Source of the DNA: a virus | IMG/VR virus record: IMGVR_UViG_3300047550_003830 | Span: 1 to 24,259 of that record | Direction: 5' to 3' (one strand) | Length of the DNA stretch: 24,259 nt | Shown here: in pieces, positions 1 to 7,425 of the stretch | Numbering within the stretch: the first letter of the stretch is position 1 | Layout: each line of letters opens with the position of its first letter | Translations under genes and position numbers: made by a program | The notes under the pieces: generated by a model | Database searches by the model: none | Told to the model about the DNA's origin: nothing | What the model saw: only the letters and a program-made list of their open reading frames with translations

Positions 1-8
1 AATAAGAT

Positions 9-89
9 ATGACTAAAGTTCTTAACACAGTAATGTTTATAGTTTGGGGAGTAATTTTTACTCTCTTTTTGTTTAAATTAATAAGTTAA
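9..89 (+). CDS. 26-residue single-helix membrane peptide
   Basis: This short open frame starts at an ATG preceded by a purine-rich stretch and ends with TAA, 12 bases before the next gene. It encodes 26 residues, most of them hydrophobic (Val, Met, Phe, Ile, Trp, Leu from about residue 8 to 24), with a Lys near each end, so it would form one transmembrane helix. The next gene also encodes a membrane protein, which favours a real gene over chance. Tiny membrane peptides of this kind in phages include holin-like, superinfection-exclusion and antiholin proteins, but nothing here picks one. The left edge of the window hides its upstream neighbour, so it could also be the tail of a longer frame. 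Confidence 0.4.
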   Translation: MTKVLNTVMFIVWGVIFTLFLFKLIS

Positions 90-101
90 AACGATGAAAA
101 A

Positions 102-296
102 ATGAGATGGTATTTTATTTCTATAGTAGCATTATGTATAATATCTGGAATATTACTGTATTATTATACAAATGCTAAAGGGTTGATTATTATTATATCA
201 ATAATCGGAGTATTAAATTTATTGGCTGCGTGTTTCTATAATATGATTGTAGAAATATATGATGAAGCAGATAAAATAGACCAATCAGAAAATTAA
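102..296 (+). CDS. Small two-helix membrane protein
   Basis: A 64-residue protein with two hydrophobic segments, about residues 4-22 and 28-50, separated by a short polar turn (Thr-Asn-Ala-Lys-Gly), followed by an acidic C-terminal tail rich in Asp, Glu and Asn. Such a hairpin would sit in the inner membrane. The start ATG follows an A-rich stretch (aaacgatgaaaaa) and the gene sits 12 bases after the membrane peptide at 9-89. Two-helix proteins of this size are typical of class II holins, but no endolysin gene is in the window, so lysis is only one possibility; membrane remodelling or exclusion would fit equally well. I do not recognise a specific family. Confidence 0.6.
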   Translation: MRWYFISIVALCIISGILLYYYTNAKGLIIIISIIGVLNLLAACFYNMIVEIYDEADKIDQSEN

Positions 297-301
297 AAAT
301 T

Positions 302-544
302 ATGAGTAGATATACTAAAGAATTAGAAGACGGTAGAAGTGTTGTTTATGGTTTTGACCATGCATTAGGTTATTTTATTGATGTTTTTGGAATTCCTGAC
401 GAAGATGGAGTAAGTGAAAGTTTAATTGAAGAGTCTAGTTTTTTAACTAGGATGTCTAATGGCAAAATGATTGAGTTAATGGATATGTTTGAACTTCCTG
501 AATCTCACATTGAGCAAGTGGCTATGGATTTACCAATTAGTTAA
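302..544 (+). CDS. Acidic hypothetical protein, 80 residues
   Basis: An acidic 80-residue soluble protein with no signal peptide or membrane segment. It starts five bases after the preceding stop and ends two bases before the radical SAM gene at 547, so the two are almost certainly cotranscribed. The second half is helix-like (Gly-Lys-Met-Ile-Glu-Leu-Met-Asp-Met-Phe). The position directly upstream of the photoproduct-lyase-like gene could mean a shared job, but the sequence shows nothing to define one. I do not recognise the family. Confidence 0.65.
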   Translation: MSRYTKELEDGRSVVYGFDHALGYFIDVFGIPDEDGVSESLIEESSFLTRMSNGKMIELMDMFELPESHIEQVAMDLPIS

Positions 545-546
545 TT

Positions 547-1425
547 ATGAGCAAACTTATAGAAACATTAACAAGAAAAAGTATGGAGATTAAGTTTAGC
601 GGTAGAAGTAGCGACTATATTACTCCATCGTTTGGTTTTGGCTGTGTTCTTGAGTGTGCTTATTGCTACATGAAAAGGCACAAGCCTAAAGGCTTAACAG
701 TTGCAGAGAATTACAATGATATTTTAACAGCTGTTAATAATCATGCTTATTTCTATGCAGATGTAGAGAAACCAAATCAAACTGATCCTGAGTTTATAAC
801 TTACGATCTAGCTTGTAATGAAGATTTCGTAGCACATGCTAAGTATCATCAATGGGAAAAAATATTTGCATTTTTCAGAGATCATCCTATTGCTAAAGCT
901 ACTTTGGCTACTAAGTATGTAAACAAAGAGCTATTAAAGTTTGATCCGCACGAAAAGGTTAGAATAAGATTTAGTCTAATGCCTGAAGAGTATAGACAAG
1001 TTTTAGAACCTAATACGAATACTATTTATGAAAGGTTAATAGCTGTAGAAAAATTTATAGACGCTGGTTATGAAGTTCATCTTAATTTTAGTCCTGTTAT
1101 TGTTCATGATAATTGGTTGGATAAGTATAAAGAATTATTTGAGGTTGTACAATACAATGCAAGAACTTATGCTTGGGATACAGATGCTGTAAAATCAGAA
1201 GTAATTTTTCTTACCCATAACTCTCAGAAACATGTATATAATTTAGAACATGAAATTCCTGGTGAAGATTTATTATGGCGACCTGACATTCAGGAACACA
1301 AAATATCTTCTTACGGAAGTATCAATCTAAGATATCGTCATGATTTAAAAGCTAACTTTATAGAGGAATTTAAAAGCTTACATGCAGAAATAATTCCTTG
1401 GAACACAATTAGGTATATTTTTTAA
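547..1425 (+). CDS. splB-like: Spore photoproduct lyase-like radical SAM enzyme
   Basis: A 292-residue radical SAM enzyme. The cluster-binding motif CX3CX2C is Cys33, Cys37, Cys40, and the residues between and after it (Tyr39, Tyr41) fall where the radical-relay tyrosines Tyr97 and Tyr99 of Bacillus subtilis SplB lie. Cys90, in the string TYDLAC, aligns with the hydrogen-donor Cys141 of SplB. The later blocks (LATKYV, then RIRFSLMP, then AGYEVHLNFSPVIVHDNW) also follow the SplB pattern. Spore photoproduct lyase reverses the thymine dimer formed by UV in spore DNA, using a 5'-deoxyadenosyl radical. It is somewhat shorter than SplB, missing part of the N-terminus. The alignment is from memory of the family. 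Repair of the dimer, or radical chemistry on another thymine-derived base, are both possible in a phage. Confidence 0.85.
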   Translation: MSKLIETLTRKSMEIKFSGRSSDYITPSFGFGCVLECAYCYMKRHKPKGLTVAENYNDILTAVNNHAYFYADVEKPNQTDPEFITYDLACNEDFVAHAKYHQWEKIFAFFRDHPIAKATLATKYVNKELLKFDPHEKVRIRFSLMPEEYRQVLEPNTNTIYERLIAVEKFIDAGYEVHLNFSPVIVHDNWLDKYKELFEVVQYNARTYAWDTDAVKSEVIFLTHNSQKHVYNLEHEIPGEDLLWRPDIQEHKISSYGSINLRYRHDLKANFIEEFKSLHAEIIPWNTIRYIF

Positions 1426-1441
1426 TTTAAAAACAAAAACA
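1426..1441 (+). promoter_or_regulatory. A-rich translation leader
   Basis: The bases tttaaaaacaaaaaca lie directly between the stop at 1425 and the ATG at 1442. Bacteroidota do not rely on Shine-Dalgarno pairing and favour unpaired A-rich leaders. A similar string precedes the genes at 8913 and 9485, so it is read as the initiation region. It supports the start chosen for the 59-residue gene. Confidence 0.5.
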
Positions 1442-1621
1442 ATGGCAAAGTATAAAATAGAAGAAGAAAAAGTATATGGTATGACTATAGGCTTTTATGT
1501 AAAAGTAAAAAGAAATTGGTGGTCTTTATGGAGATATCTTAGAGCTACTGACGGTACTATTACTAAGTATGAAACTAAAAAAGGAGCACAAGCCGCTATT
1601 AACTTAAGATCAATTAAATAA
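1442..1621 (+). CDS. Small basic hypothetical protein, 59 residues
   Basis: A 59-residue basic protein beginning Met-Ala-Lys-Tyr and ending Ser-Ile-Lys before TAA. The start has an ideal A-rich leader. The middle holds a Trp-Trp and a further Trp (NWWSLW) followed by a strand-turn-strand pattern and the helix KKGAQAAINL, so it is probably a compact alpha-beta domain. No signal peptide or membrane helix. The downstream ATG is only one base after its stop. I do not recognise a family. Confidence 0.65.
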   Translation: MAKYKIEEEKVYGMTIGFYVKVKRNWWSLWRYLRATDGTITKYETKKGAQAAINLRSIK

Positions 1622-1622
1622 C

Positions 1623-1754
1623 ATGAGTATTTTTAAAGCTGGAATATACGCACTTCTGCAAAAGAAAATGTATCGTAGAACTAAAAGATATATGCAATTT
1701 AAAGAATTGCAATATAAACATGTTTATAACTACGAAGACTCTGATGCAGAATAA
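1623..1754 (+). CDS. Very small basic protein, 43 residues
   Basis: A 43-residue open frame starting at ATG one base after the previous stop. It is strongly basic and aromatic in the first two thirds (Lys-Lys-Met-Tyr-Arg-Arg-Thr-Lys-Arg-Tyr) and ends acidic (Tyr-Glu-Asp-Ser-Asp-Ala-Glu). It overlaps the ATG of the lipoprotein gene at 1744 by 11 bases, typical of the tight packing here. The support is position and spacing only; it could be spurious. No function can be given. Confidence 0.45.
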   Translation: MSIFKAGIYALLQKKMYRRTKRYMQFKELQYKHVYNYEDSDAE

Positions 1755-1905
1755 AATTTTCATATTACTATTACTTTGTTCTTGTAGTTCTAAGATTAAT
1801 TATAGTGTTAAGATAAACACTGATACGTATAAATTACGTGAAAAAATAGTGCATAAACAGACTAAAAAAATGCAACGAAAGCTCAATCGAGCAAGGAGAG
1901 TTTAA
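1744..1905 (+). CDS. Small phage lipoprotein (possible o-spanin)
   Basis: A 53-residue protein starting at the ATG at 1744. It has a classic lipoprotein signal: Lys at position 4, a run of Ile/Phe/Leu, then the lipobox Leu11-Cys12-Ser13-Cys14, so signal peptidase II would leave a lipidated Cys14. The mature part is only about 40 residues and very basic at its end (Lys-Lys-Met-Gln-Arg-Lys-Leu-Asn-Arg-Ala-Arg-Arg). The open frame extends upstream to an ATG at 1720, but that adds eight polar residues before the signal and is less likely. Small lipoproteins in phages are often outer spanins for lysis; others block superinfection at the envelope. No inner spanin partner is seen next to it. It lies two bases before the polymerase gene. 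Confidence 0.6.
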   Translation: MQNKIFILLLLCSCSSKINYSVKINTDTYKLREKIVHKQTKKMQRKLNRARRV

Positions 1906-1907
1906 TT

Positions 1908-3917
1908 ATGATTTATTTAGTAACAGGTCAGCAGGAGATGTTTACTCCTGTTGGCTATTCTATGGCTACTGTAACTGAAGCTTTAGAATACTTGAACACT
2001 TTGGACATTATCGGCTATGACTCAGAAACTAGAGGATTTGATCCTTATACTTGTGAATTGTTGTCCATTCAGCTAGGCGATGGAAATAAGCAATTTGTAG
2101 TAGATACTAATACTATTAACATTAACCTGTTTAAACAGCTGTTAGAAACTAAGGAGCTTATTATGCACAATGCTAAGTTTGATCTTAGGTTTCTGTATCA
2201 TAAACAAATAGTGCCCAAAAAGATATTTGATAGTTTTCTTGTAGAAAGAATCCTCACAACTGGTATAGACACTGCTAGAAGATCTTTAGATGCTGTAGCT
2301 TACAAATATTGTAAAATAGAGCTTGATAAGTCTATACGCGGTAATATACATCGTGAGGGATTATCTGCAAGAGTAATCAAATATGCTGCTGATGATGTGA
2401 AATATCTTCATCAGATCAAGCGCAAACAAGAAGTGGCGTTGGCAGAAAAAAATCTTACTCGCACTGCTAGTCTTGACAATGAATTTGTGCTTGTACTCGC
2501 TTATATAGAATACTGCGGTATGTATCTAAATCCTGAAGAATGGCAAAAGAAATGCAATGATGATCTAAAAGATATGCAAGCTATTAAGGATAAATTAGAT
2601 CAGTTTATCTTAGATAACTCTGATAAATATCCTCAATTTGTAGATAATCAGCTGTCTTTGTTTGACGAAGGTATAACCTGTAGAATAAATTGGAATTCAG
2701 AAAAACAAGTAATACCATTGTTTAAGTCTTTAGGAATTGACACTCTAACTAAAGATAAAGAAACAGGTTTTATGAAAGATTCTATTGACAAAAAAGTTCT
2801 AGGCCCGCAAAAGAAAAAACATCCTTTGGTGGGAATATATTTAGAATACAAAGAGAATCAAAAAGAAGTTAGTACTTATGGTGAGAACTGGTTTGAGTAT
2901 ATCAACAAAGTAACTGGTAGAATCCATAGTAATTATACTCAGATCATGAATACTGGTCGTTTGTCTTCTGGTCAAAAGGGTAAACCAAAACAAGGCATAC
3001 CTCAACAGCCAAATATGCAGAATATTCCTTCTGACAATAGAACAAGATCTTGTTTCCAAGCCCAGCCAGGCAACTTACTAATTGTAAGTGACTATAGCGG
3101 TCAAGAGCAGATTGTTCTTGCTAACAAATCTATGGATAAAGATCTTTTAAATTTCTATGCTCAAGGTCTTGGAGATATGCATTCTTTTATCGCTTCAAAG
3201 ATTTTTCCTGAGTTATCAGGATTGTCTTTAGATGAAATTAAAGATCAGCATAAACAGAAAAGACAGATCGCTAAAGGTGCAGGTTTTGCAATTAATTATG
3301 GCGGCACTGGTATCACTATAGCACAAAATCTAAGTCTTTCTCTTGAAGAAGGCGAAGAAGTATACAAAGCTTATTTTAAAGCGTTTCCTGGGCTTGCTAA
3401 TTACTTTAAACAAGAAAAGCAAAGAGCGCTAAGTCTGGGTTATATTCAGTTCAATGATATCAGCAATAGAAAGTGCTTTATTCCATTCTTTGAAGAGTAT
3501 CAAAAATTACATAAAGAAATTTATGAAACTGAAGGATTTTGGGATAACTATAAGTTGGAAAAGTCACAAGATTCTACTATCTTTAAGAGTTATTTCAAGC
3601 CAAAAGTTAGAGAGTATTTTATGAAGAGAGGCGACATCGAAAGAATGTCGTTAAATTATCCTATTCAAGGTTCTTCTGCGGATATTACTAAACTTGCGGG
3701 TATTTATTTCTTTAGATATTTGTTGGAGAATAATCTAATGTTTAAAGTGCTTTTACCAAATGTAGTTCATGATGAATGGATTGTTGAGGCTCCCGAAGAA
3801 CTAGCGGAAGAGTTGGCAGATGTTCTTAAGGATTGCATGGAAAGAGCAGGTGATTTATTCTGTAAAGCGGTAAAGCTTAATGCAGATCCTTGTATAACTA
3901 AATTCTGGAAACACTGA
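1908..3917 (+). CDS. polA-like: Family A DNA polymerase with 3'-5' exonuclease
   Basis: The 669-residue phage replicase. The N-terminal proofreading domain has all three exonuclease motifs: Asp38-x-Glu40 (DSE), Asn88/Asp92 in HNAKFD, and Tyr159/Asp163 in YAADD. The polymerase domain has motif A DYSGQE (Asp395), motif B with Arg452, Lys456, Phe460 and Tyr464 (KRQIAKGAGFAINYG), and motif C His621-Asp622-Glu623. There is no 5' nuclease domain, as in T7 gp5. Phe460 at the O-helix position that governs dideoxynucleotide choice is as in E. coli Pol I, not the Tyr of T7. A segment of about 70 residues between motif B and the QGSSAD block is rich in charged and aromatic residues and longer than in Pol I. 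It acts with the DnaB-like helicase, primase and SSB encoded downstream. Its TGA overlaps the next ATG by one base. Confidence 0.95.
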   Translation: MIYLVTGQQEMFTPVGYSMATVTEALEYLNTLDIIGYDSETRGFDPYTCELLSIQLGDGNKQFVVDTNTININLFKQLLETKELIMHNAKFDLRFLYHKQIVPKKIFDSFLVERILTTGIDTARRSLDAVAYKYCKIELDKSIRGNIHREGLSARVIKYAADDVKYLHQIKRKQEVALAEKNLTRTASLDNEFVLVLAYIEYCGMYLNPEEWQKKCNDDLKDMQAIKDKLDQFILDNSDKYPQFVDNQLSLFDEGITCRINWNSEKQVIPLFKSLGIDTLTKDKETGFMKDSIDKKVLGPQKKKHPLVGIYLEYKENQKEVSTYGENWFEYINKVTGRIHSNYTQIMNTGRLSSGQKGKPKQGIPQQPNMQNIPSDNRTRSCFQAQPGNLLIVSDYSGQEQIVLANKSMDKDLLNFYAQGLGDMHSFIASKIFPELSGLSLDEIKDQHKQKRQIAKGAGFAINYGGTGITIAQNLSLSLEEGEEVYKAYFKAFPGLANYFKQEKQRALSLGYIQFNDISNRKCFIPFFEEYQKLHKEIYETEGFWDNYKLEKSQDSTIFKSYFKPKVREYFMKRGDIERMSLNYPIQGSSADITKLAGIYFFRYLLENNLMFKVLLPNVVHDEWIVEAPEELAEELADVLKDCMERAGDLFCKAVKLNADPCITKFWKH

Positions 3918-4381
3918 TGAAGTATGAAAATAACAGTTTTGAAGAGCATATAAACTCTTTAATAAATTCCGCTATGAGATTAAGTAGTTACTTACCTCTT
4001 AATAGATATTTTAGAGCTGTAGAAAATGTACAAAACAGTTACATGGTTGAGTTACGTAGAATCTATGCAGTAAAACTTTTAAAAGAAGGATTATCTAATT
4101 CTGATATAGCAAGATTACTTTGTAAAGATCATGCTACTATTAGCTATCTAGTAAAAACTACTAATGAAGACGACCCTATAAGAAAAGAAATTATAGACAA
4201 ATGCGTAGACTGGATTTCTCAAGGATTGTATCCTGTAACTTATACAGAAATAGTAGTGTCTTCTGAGCATAAAACAGGCTTTAAAAGTATAGTTAATTAC
4301 GAATTAAAATCAATTGAAAATGGGGGAAATAATATTAGACAGGACGGCTCGGCAGATCCAAGGATTGAGGCGGTGGCGTGA
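3917..4381 (+). CDS. DnaA domain IV-like DNA-binding protein
   Basis: A 154-residue protein whose residues 47-80 resemble the DNA-binding domain IV of DnaA: a helix (RRIYAVKLL), the turn KEGLSNSDIARLL, and then CKDHATISYLVK, which echoes the DnaA signature GRDHTTV. No ATPase domain is present, so this is a stand-alone binding module, not an initiator in full. It starts in an ATGA overlap with the polymerase stop. The setting between polymerase and helicase suggests a role at the phage origin or in recruiting the helicase; that is inference. Its last 62 bases are also read in another frame as the start of the helicase gene. It could instead be a transcription regulator, since the same fold occurs in those. 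Confidence 0.65.
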   Translation: MKYENNSFEEHINSLINSAMRLSSYLPLNRYFRAVENVQNSYMVELRRIYAVKLLKEGLSNSDIARLLCKDHATISYLVKTTNEDDPIRKEIIDKCVDWISQGLYPVTYTEIVVSSEHKTGFKSIVNYELKSIENGGNNIRQDGSADPRIEAVA

Positions 4382-5555
4382 GGCTAATTTTTGTGGTATT
4401 GCTGAATATCCAACAGGTTTTGGCAAGACGTATACTGCAATTATGGCTATTAAAGGTATGATACCTAAGAAGAATATTACTTCTTGTCTTGTGGTAGTGC
4501 CTACGTTAGAACTTAAATCTCAATGGGAAACTGAGCTAAAGAAAAACAAAGTTACCATAGCGAAAGTAATGGTAATAAACTCTGCTATTAAACATCTGCA
4601 TAAAGTAGATATGTTAGTGCTTGATGAGGTTCATAGATATGCAGCTGAAAGTTTTAGAAATATATTCAACACAGTAAGCTGTGATTATATTTTAGGCCTA
4701 ACTGCAACTCTTGAACGTGAGGATGGCTTTCATGAAGTTATTCTAGAGTATCTAACTGTGTTTGATCAGATTTCTGTAGATGAGGCTTTAGATAACTGCT
4801 GGATAGCGCCGTATAAAGTTTACAATATTCCAATAGAGTTATCAAATGACGATCAAATAGAGTATAACAAAGCCAATAATGCATTTAAGCATTTTGCAGC
4901 TAAACTTGGCCACGGCGCCAATGCTTTTAAGAACGCTACTAGTTATTTGAAATCATCTGATAAAGCTTTACAAGGACAAGCAGGTGCTTATTATAATTCT
5001 CTGCGTAAGCGCAAAAGTATTTGCCAGAATAACTCTAATAAGATCTTAGCTACTAAAGCTATTATAGATGTAATGGGAGGTAGAAATGGTTTGATATTTA
5101 GCGCGACTACTGAGTTTGCTGAGAATCTACAAGATTGTCTAGGCGATATTTGTATGACTTTTCATAGTAAAATCAAACGCAAAGAACAAGAGCTGATAGT
5201 CAAAAGATTTAAAGACAAACGAACTAAGGTTAGATTTTTAAGTTCTGTACAAGCTCTTAATGAGGGTTTTAATGTGCCTGATTGTTCTCTTGCTATTATT
5301 GCTGGATCTACAAGCACTAAGCGTACTTTCATACAGCAATTAGGTCGTGTAGTCAGGAAAACTCCTGATAAAGAAGCTGTAATTGTTAATCTCTATACTC
5401 CTGGCACACAAGAAGAAGTGTGGATGAAAAAGAGATTAGAAGGAATTAATAAAGACAGGATTGCAATATGCACACTAGACGAATTTCTAAAACTGTACGA
5501 AAATGGAATTAACACTGAGTACCTCGAAACTGAAGAGCTCCCAGCTGACGCCTGA
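4320..5555 (+). CDS. Superfamily 2 DNA helicase (XPB/UvsW-like)
   Basis: A 411-residue SF2 helicase. From the start at 4320: a Q-tip region (RTARQIQGL) at 8-16, Walker A PTGFGKT at 31-37, VVVPTLEL (motif Ia) near 58-65, the DEVH box at 102-105, GLTATLER (motif III) near 126-133, then the second RecA fold with LIFSAT, and motif VI QQLGRVVRK near residue 340. GLTATLEREDG is typical of the XPB/UvsW branch, which remodels branched DNA, unwinds R-loops and stimulates recombination-dependent replication. The frame stays open to a TTG at 4314, but the ATG at 4320 with the A-rich leader (caattgaaa) is preferred. It overlaps the preceding gene by 62 bases and the next by 53. Confidence 0.92.
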   Translation: MGEIILDRTARQIQGLRRWREANFCGIAEYPTGFGKTYTAIMAIKGMIPKKNITSCLVVVPTLELKSQWETELKKNKVTIAKVMVINSAIKHLHKVDMLVLDEVHRYAAESFRNIFNTVSCDYILGLTATLEREDGFHEVILEYLTVFDQISVDEALDNCWIAPYKVYNIPIELSNDDQIEYNKANNAFKHFAAKLGHGANAFKNATSYLKSSDKALQGQAGAYYNSLRKRKSICQNNSNKILATKAIIDVMGGRNGLIFSATTEFAENLQDCLGDICMTFHSKIKRKEQELIVKRFKDKRTKVRFLSSVQALNEGFNVPDCSLAIIAGSTSTKRTFIQQLGRVVRKTPDKEAVIVNLYTPGTQEEVWMKKRLEGINKDRIAICTLDEFLKLYENGINTEYLETEELPADA

Positions 5556-6063
5556 TCAAATTTATATGTTGTTCTTGCTGTATTATCAAAAGTTTGATGA
5601 TATAGCAGAAATATATGGAAAAGATAAAGCAAAAGTTATTAGGGAATCTTTAGAGACTACAAATTATTTGCTAAGTCAAGGCGGTAAATTTACCGAAACT
5701 ATTATAAGCAAGAAACATGTAGAAAAATTACTTGGTATTAGAGCGGATCAGATTAATTTCTGGGAATTTTATAATTGTTATCCTGTAAAAGTTGGAGCTC
5801 GTGTTCTTAGAGCAGCGGGCCCCAACTCACAGGTAGCATTAAAACATGAAAAGAAATATCTGGCAAGAGTTAGAACTATTGCTCAACATCAGTTAGCTAT
5901 ACAAGCTATTTCTGCATTTGTCGCTAAGAAAAAGCTCGTCAATGAGCTACAATATTTGCCAAATATGGAAACAGTAATGAATAACTCGCAATGGGAGCAA
6001 TGGGAAGTATTTATTCAAGAAACAGGAAAGGAGGAACAAGAATGGAACACGGAATCAATTTAG
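5503..6063 (+). CDS. Hypothetical replication-operon protein
   Basis: A 186-residue, mainly helical protein between the SF2 and DnaB-like helicases. The start at 5503 lies 53 bases inside the helicase gene. The next in-frame Met, at 5566, would cut off the block SSQLTPDQIYM, so the upstream start is kept. A central alanine/basic segment (KVGARVLRAAG) is followed by a long helical stretch rich in Lys, Arg and Gln with no membrane segment. No catalytic motif is visible. The place in the operon fits a helicase loader or DNA-binding accessory, but this is inference from neighbours only; I do not recognise the family. Confidence 0.75.
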   Translation: MELTLSTSKLKSSQLTPDQIYMLFLLYYQKFDDIAEIYGKDKAKVIRESLETTNYLLSQGGKFTETIISKKHVEKLLGIRADQINFWEFYNCYPVKVGARVLRAAGPNSQVALKHEKKYLARVRTIAQHQLAIQAISAFVAKKKLVNELQYLPNMETVMNNSQWEQWEVFIQETGKEEQEWNTESI

Positions 6064-6359
6064 ATTATAGTAAACAAAATTTTGAAAGAGAGATTAGGTA
6101 CATTAACGAACTATTGCGCCACATGAAATTAGAGCATAAAGTAGCTAGAAAACTAGTAGCTAAAAGAACTAATTATGAAAAATGCCTTAGTATTTTAAAT
6201 GGTAGCAAAGAAACTGATTATGATCCAGAAATACCTTTAATAAATTTAAGATCGGATTTGTATTATCTAAATAAACAAGTTGAAGTAGTTCCAAATAGTC
6301 AAAAAATTATTGATCAAATAGAATATGTTACTAAACTTTTAAACGATGGCAAAAGTTAA
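6042..6359 (+). CDS. Small helical hypothetical protein
   Basis: A 105-residue protein beginning Met-Glu-His-Gly at 6042. The open frame reaches up to 5991, but those 17 residues are encoded inside the preceding gene and look like random sequence (SIYSRNRKGG), so the later ATG is preferred. The string aaaggagg seven bases upstream would be a perfect Shine-Dalgarno in other bacteria. The protein is mainly charged helices with coiled-coil character (residues about 8-45 and 70-100). It overlaps its upstream neighbour by 22 bases and the DnaB-like gene by 14. No function is assigned; its position suggests a partner of the helicase. Confidence 0.7.
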   Translation: MEHGINLDYSKQNFEREIRYINELLRHMKLEHKVARKLVAKRTNYEKCLSILNGSKETDYDPEIPLINLRSDLYYLNKQVEVVPNSQKIIDQIEYVTKLLNDGKS

Positions 6360-7425
6360 ATATTGGGATAGGCTAAAACAAGAGATTGAACGAGGCGAGA
6401 AAGGTTTAAATACGGGTATACCATTTGAAGGTTTTACTACTTTAAGTAATCATATTCAGAATATTCAGCAAAGAAGGTATGATCTAATATTTGCACCGAC
6501 CTCAATAGGTAAATCTGCTTTTTTAGATTCTACTTATGTTTACGGTGCTATTAGTTTTTTGCAGAAAAATCCTGGGTATATTCACGATCTTGAGATTATT
6601 TATTATTCTCTAGAAATTCCTCCTGAAGATCAAATAGCAAAGCATATTGTAAGTTTGATCTGGAAAGAACATGGAATACTTTGTGACACTAATGAAATTA
6701 AATCTAAGGGTAATCTAACAATACGGCCAGAAGTCAAAAAGTTATTGCTAACCTATGAAGAACGTATGAATGAGATTCAAGAGAAGTATATTTATTTTAA
6801 AACAGCTCTTAGTCCAAAGTCTTTGTTTAGGGATTTAGTAAGCTATGCTGAACGACGAGGCGTGTTTCAACGTGATGATGAGGGAAATATTTTGAGTTAT
6901 ACTCCTAATAATCCTGGATTAATCACGCTGATTATCATAGATCATATCGGACATATTAATTACAAAGACTTTAATAGCAAAAAAGAAGCTATAGATATGG
7001 CATCTAAGCATCTTGTGTTTTTCAGAAACATGTGCAATTTTAGTCCTGTTGTTGTATCGCAGATTAACCGTGATAAGAATCAAAAACATCGTCAAGCTGA
7101 AGAAGGTTGGATGCCTGAACTTCAAGATATCAAAGACACTGGTAATCTTGCAGAAGATGCTAATACTGTAATGGGTATAGAAAGTCCATTTTATGTAGGT
7201 GTTGATAACTGTTTAGGCTATGATATCACAAAGTTTAAAGATCGTTACCGACTGCTTAAAATCTTAAAAAATCGTGACGGCAAAAGAAATTTGCTTGTCA
7301 GTTTTTTGTTTATTGGCGAATATGGGGGTTACTATCAATTACCTCCAATAGAAAAGTTAACAGGCAAGCCTGAAGAGCTTAGAAAAATTGATGAATATTA
7401 TCGTAACCAAATAAATAAACAATAA
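6346..7425 (+). CDS. dnaB-like: DnaB-like replicative helicase (RecA-fold core)
   Basis: A 359-residue protein with the C-terminal ATPase fold of DnaB. Walker A is APTSIGKS (residues 50-57), the catalytic glutamate is in YYSLE (Glu90, equivalent to the FSLE block of DnaB), Walker B is LIIIDH with Asp199, VVVSQINRD (about 235-243) is the H3 motif, followed by DIKDTGNLAEDANTVM and a basic arginine-finger region KILKNRDGK (about 305-313). The protein lacks the N-terminal primase-interaction domain of bacterial DnaB, so it is shorter than the usual 450 residues. It would encircle the lagging strand at the phage fork with the primase at 10133. An insertion of about 60 residues between Glu90 and Walker B is longer than usual. 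Confidence 0.88.
   Translation: MAKVKYWDRLKQEIERGEKGLNTGIPFEGFTTLSNHIQNIQQRRYDLIFAPTSIGKSAFLDSTYVYGAISFLQKNPGYIHDLEIIYYSLEIPPEDQIAKHIVSLIWKEHGILCDTNEIKSKGNLTIRPEVKKLLLTYEERMNEIQEKYIYFKTALSPKSLFRDLVSYAERRGVFQRDDEGNILSYTPNNPGLITLIIIDHIGHINYKDFNSKKEAIDMASKHLVFFRNMCNFSPVVVSQINRDKNQKHRQAEEGWMPELQDIKDTGNLAEDANTVMGIESPFYVGVDNCLGYDITKFKDRYRLLKILKNRDGKRNLLVSFLFIGEYGGYYQLPPIEKLTGKPEELRKIDEYYRNQINKQ

Noticed and set aside
1720-1743. Upstream ATG for the lipoprotein gene
   Set aside because: It adds eight polar residues ahead of the signal peptide; the ATG at 1744 gives a standard lipoprotein signal.
2648-3059. Minus-strand open frames inside the DNA polymerase gene
   Set aside because: They are antisense to well-conserved polymerase sequence, and their products show no recognisable motif.
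4314-4319. TTG start for the SF2 helicase
   Set aside because: An ATG follows two codons later with a good A-rich leader.
6028-6035. Shine-Dalgarno-like aaaggagg before the 6042 gene
   Set aside because: It is fully accounted for by the Gly-Lys-Glu-Glu codons of the overlapping gene, and no other gene in the window has such a site.
5991-6041. N-terminal extension of the 6042 gene
   Set aside because: The added residues lie within the upstream gene and are low in coding character; the ATG at 6042 is preferred.
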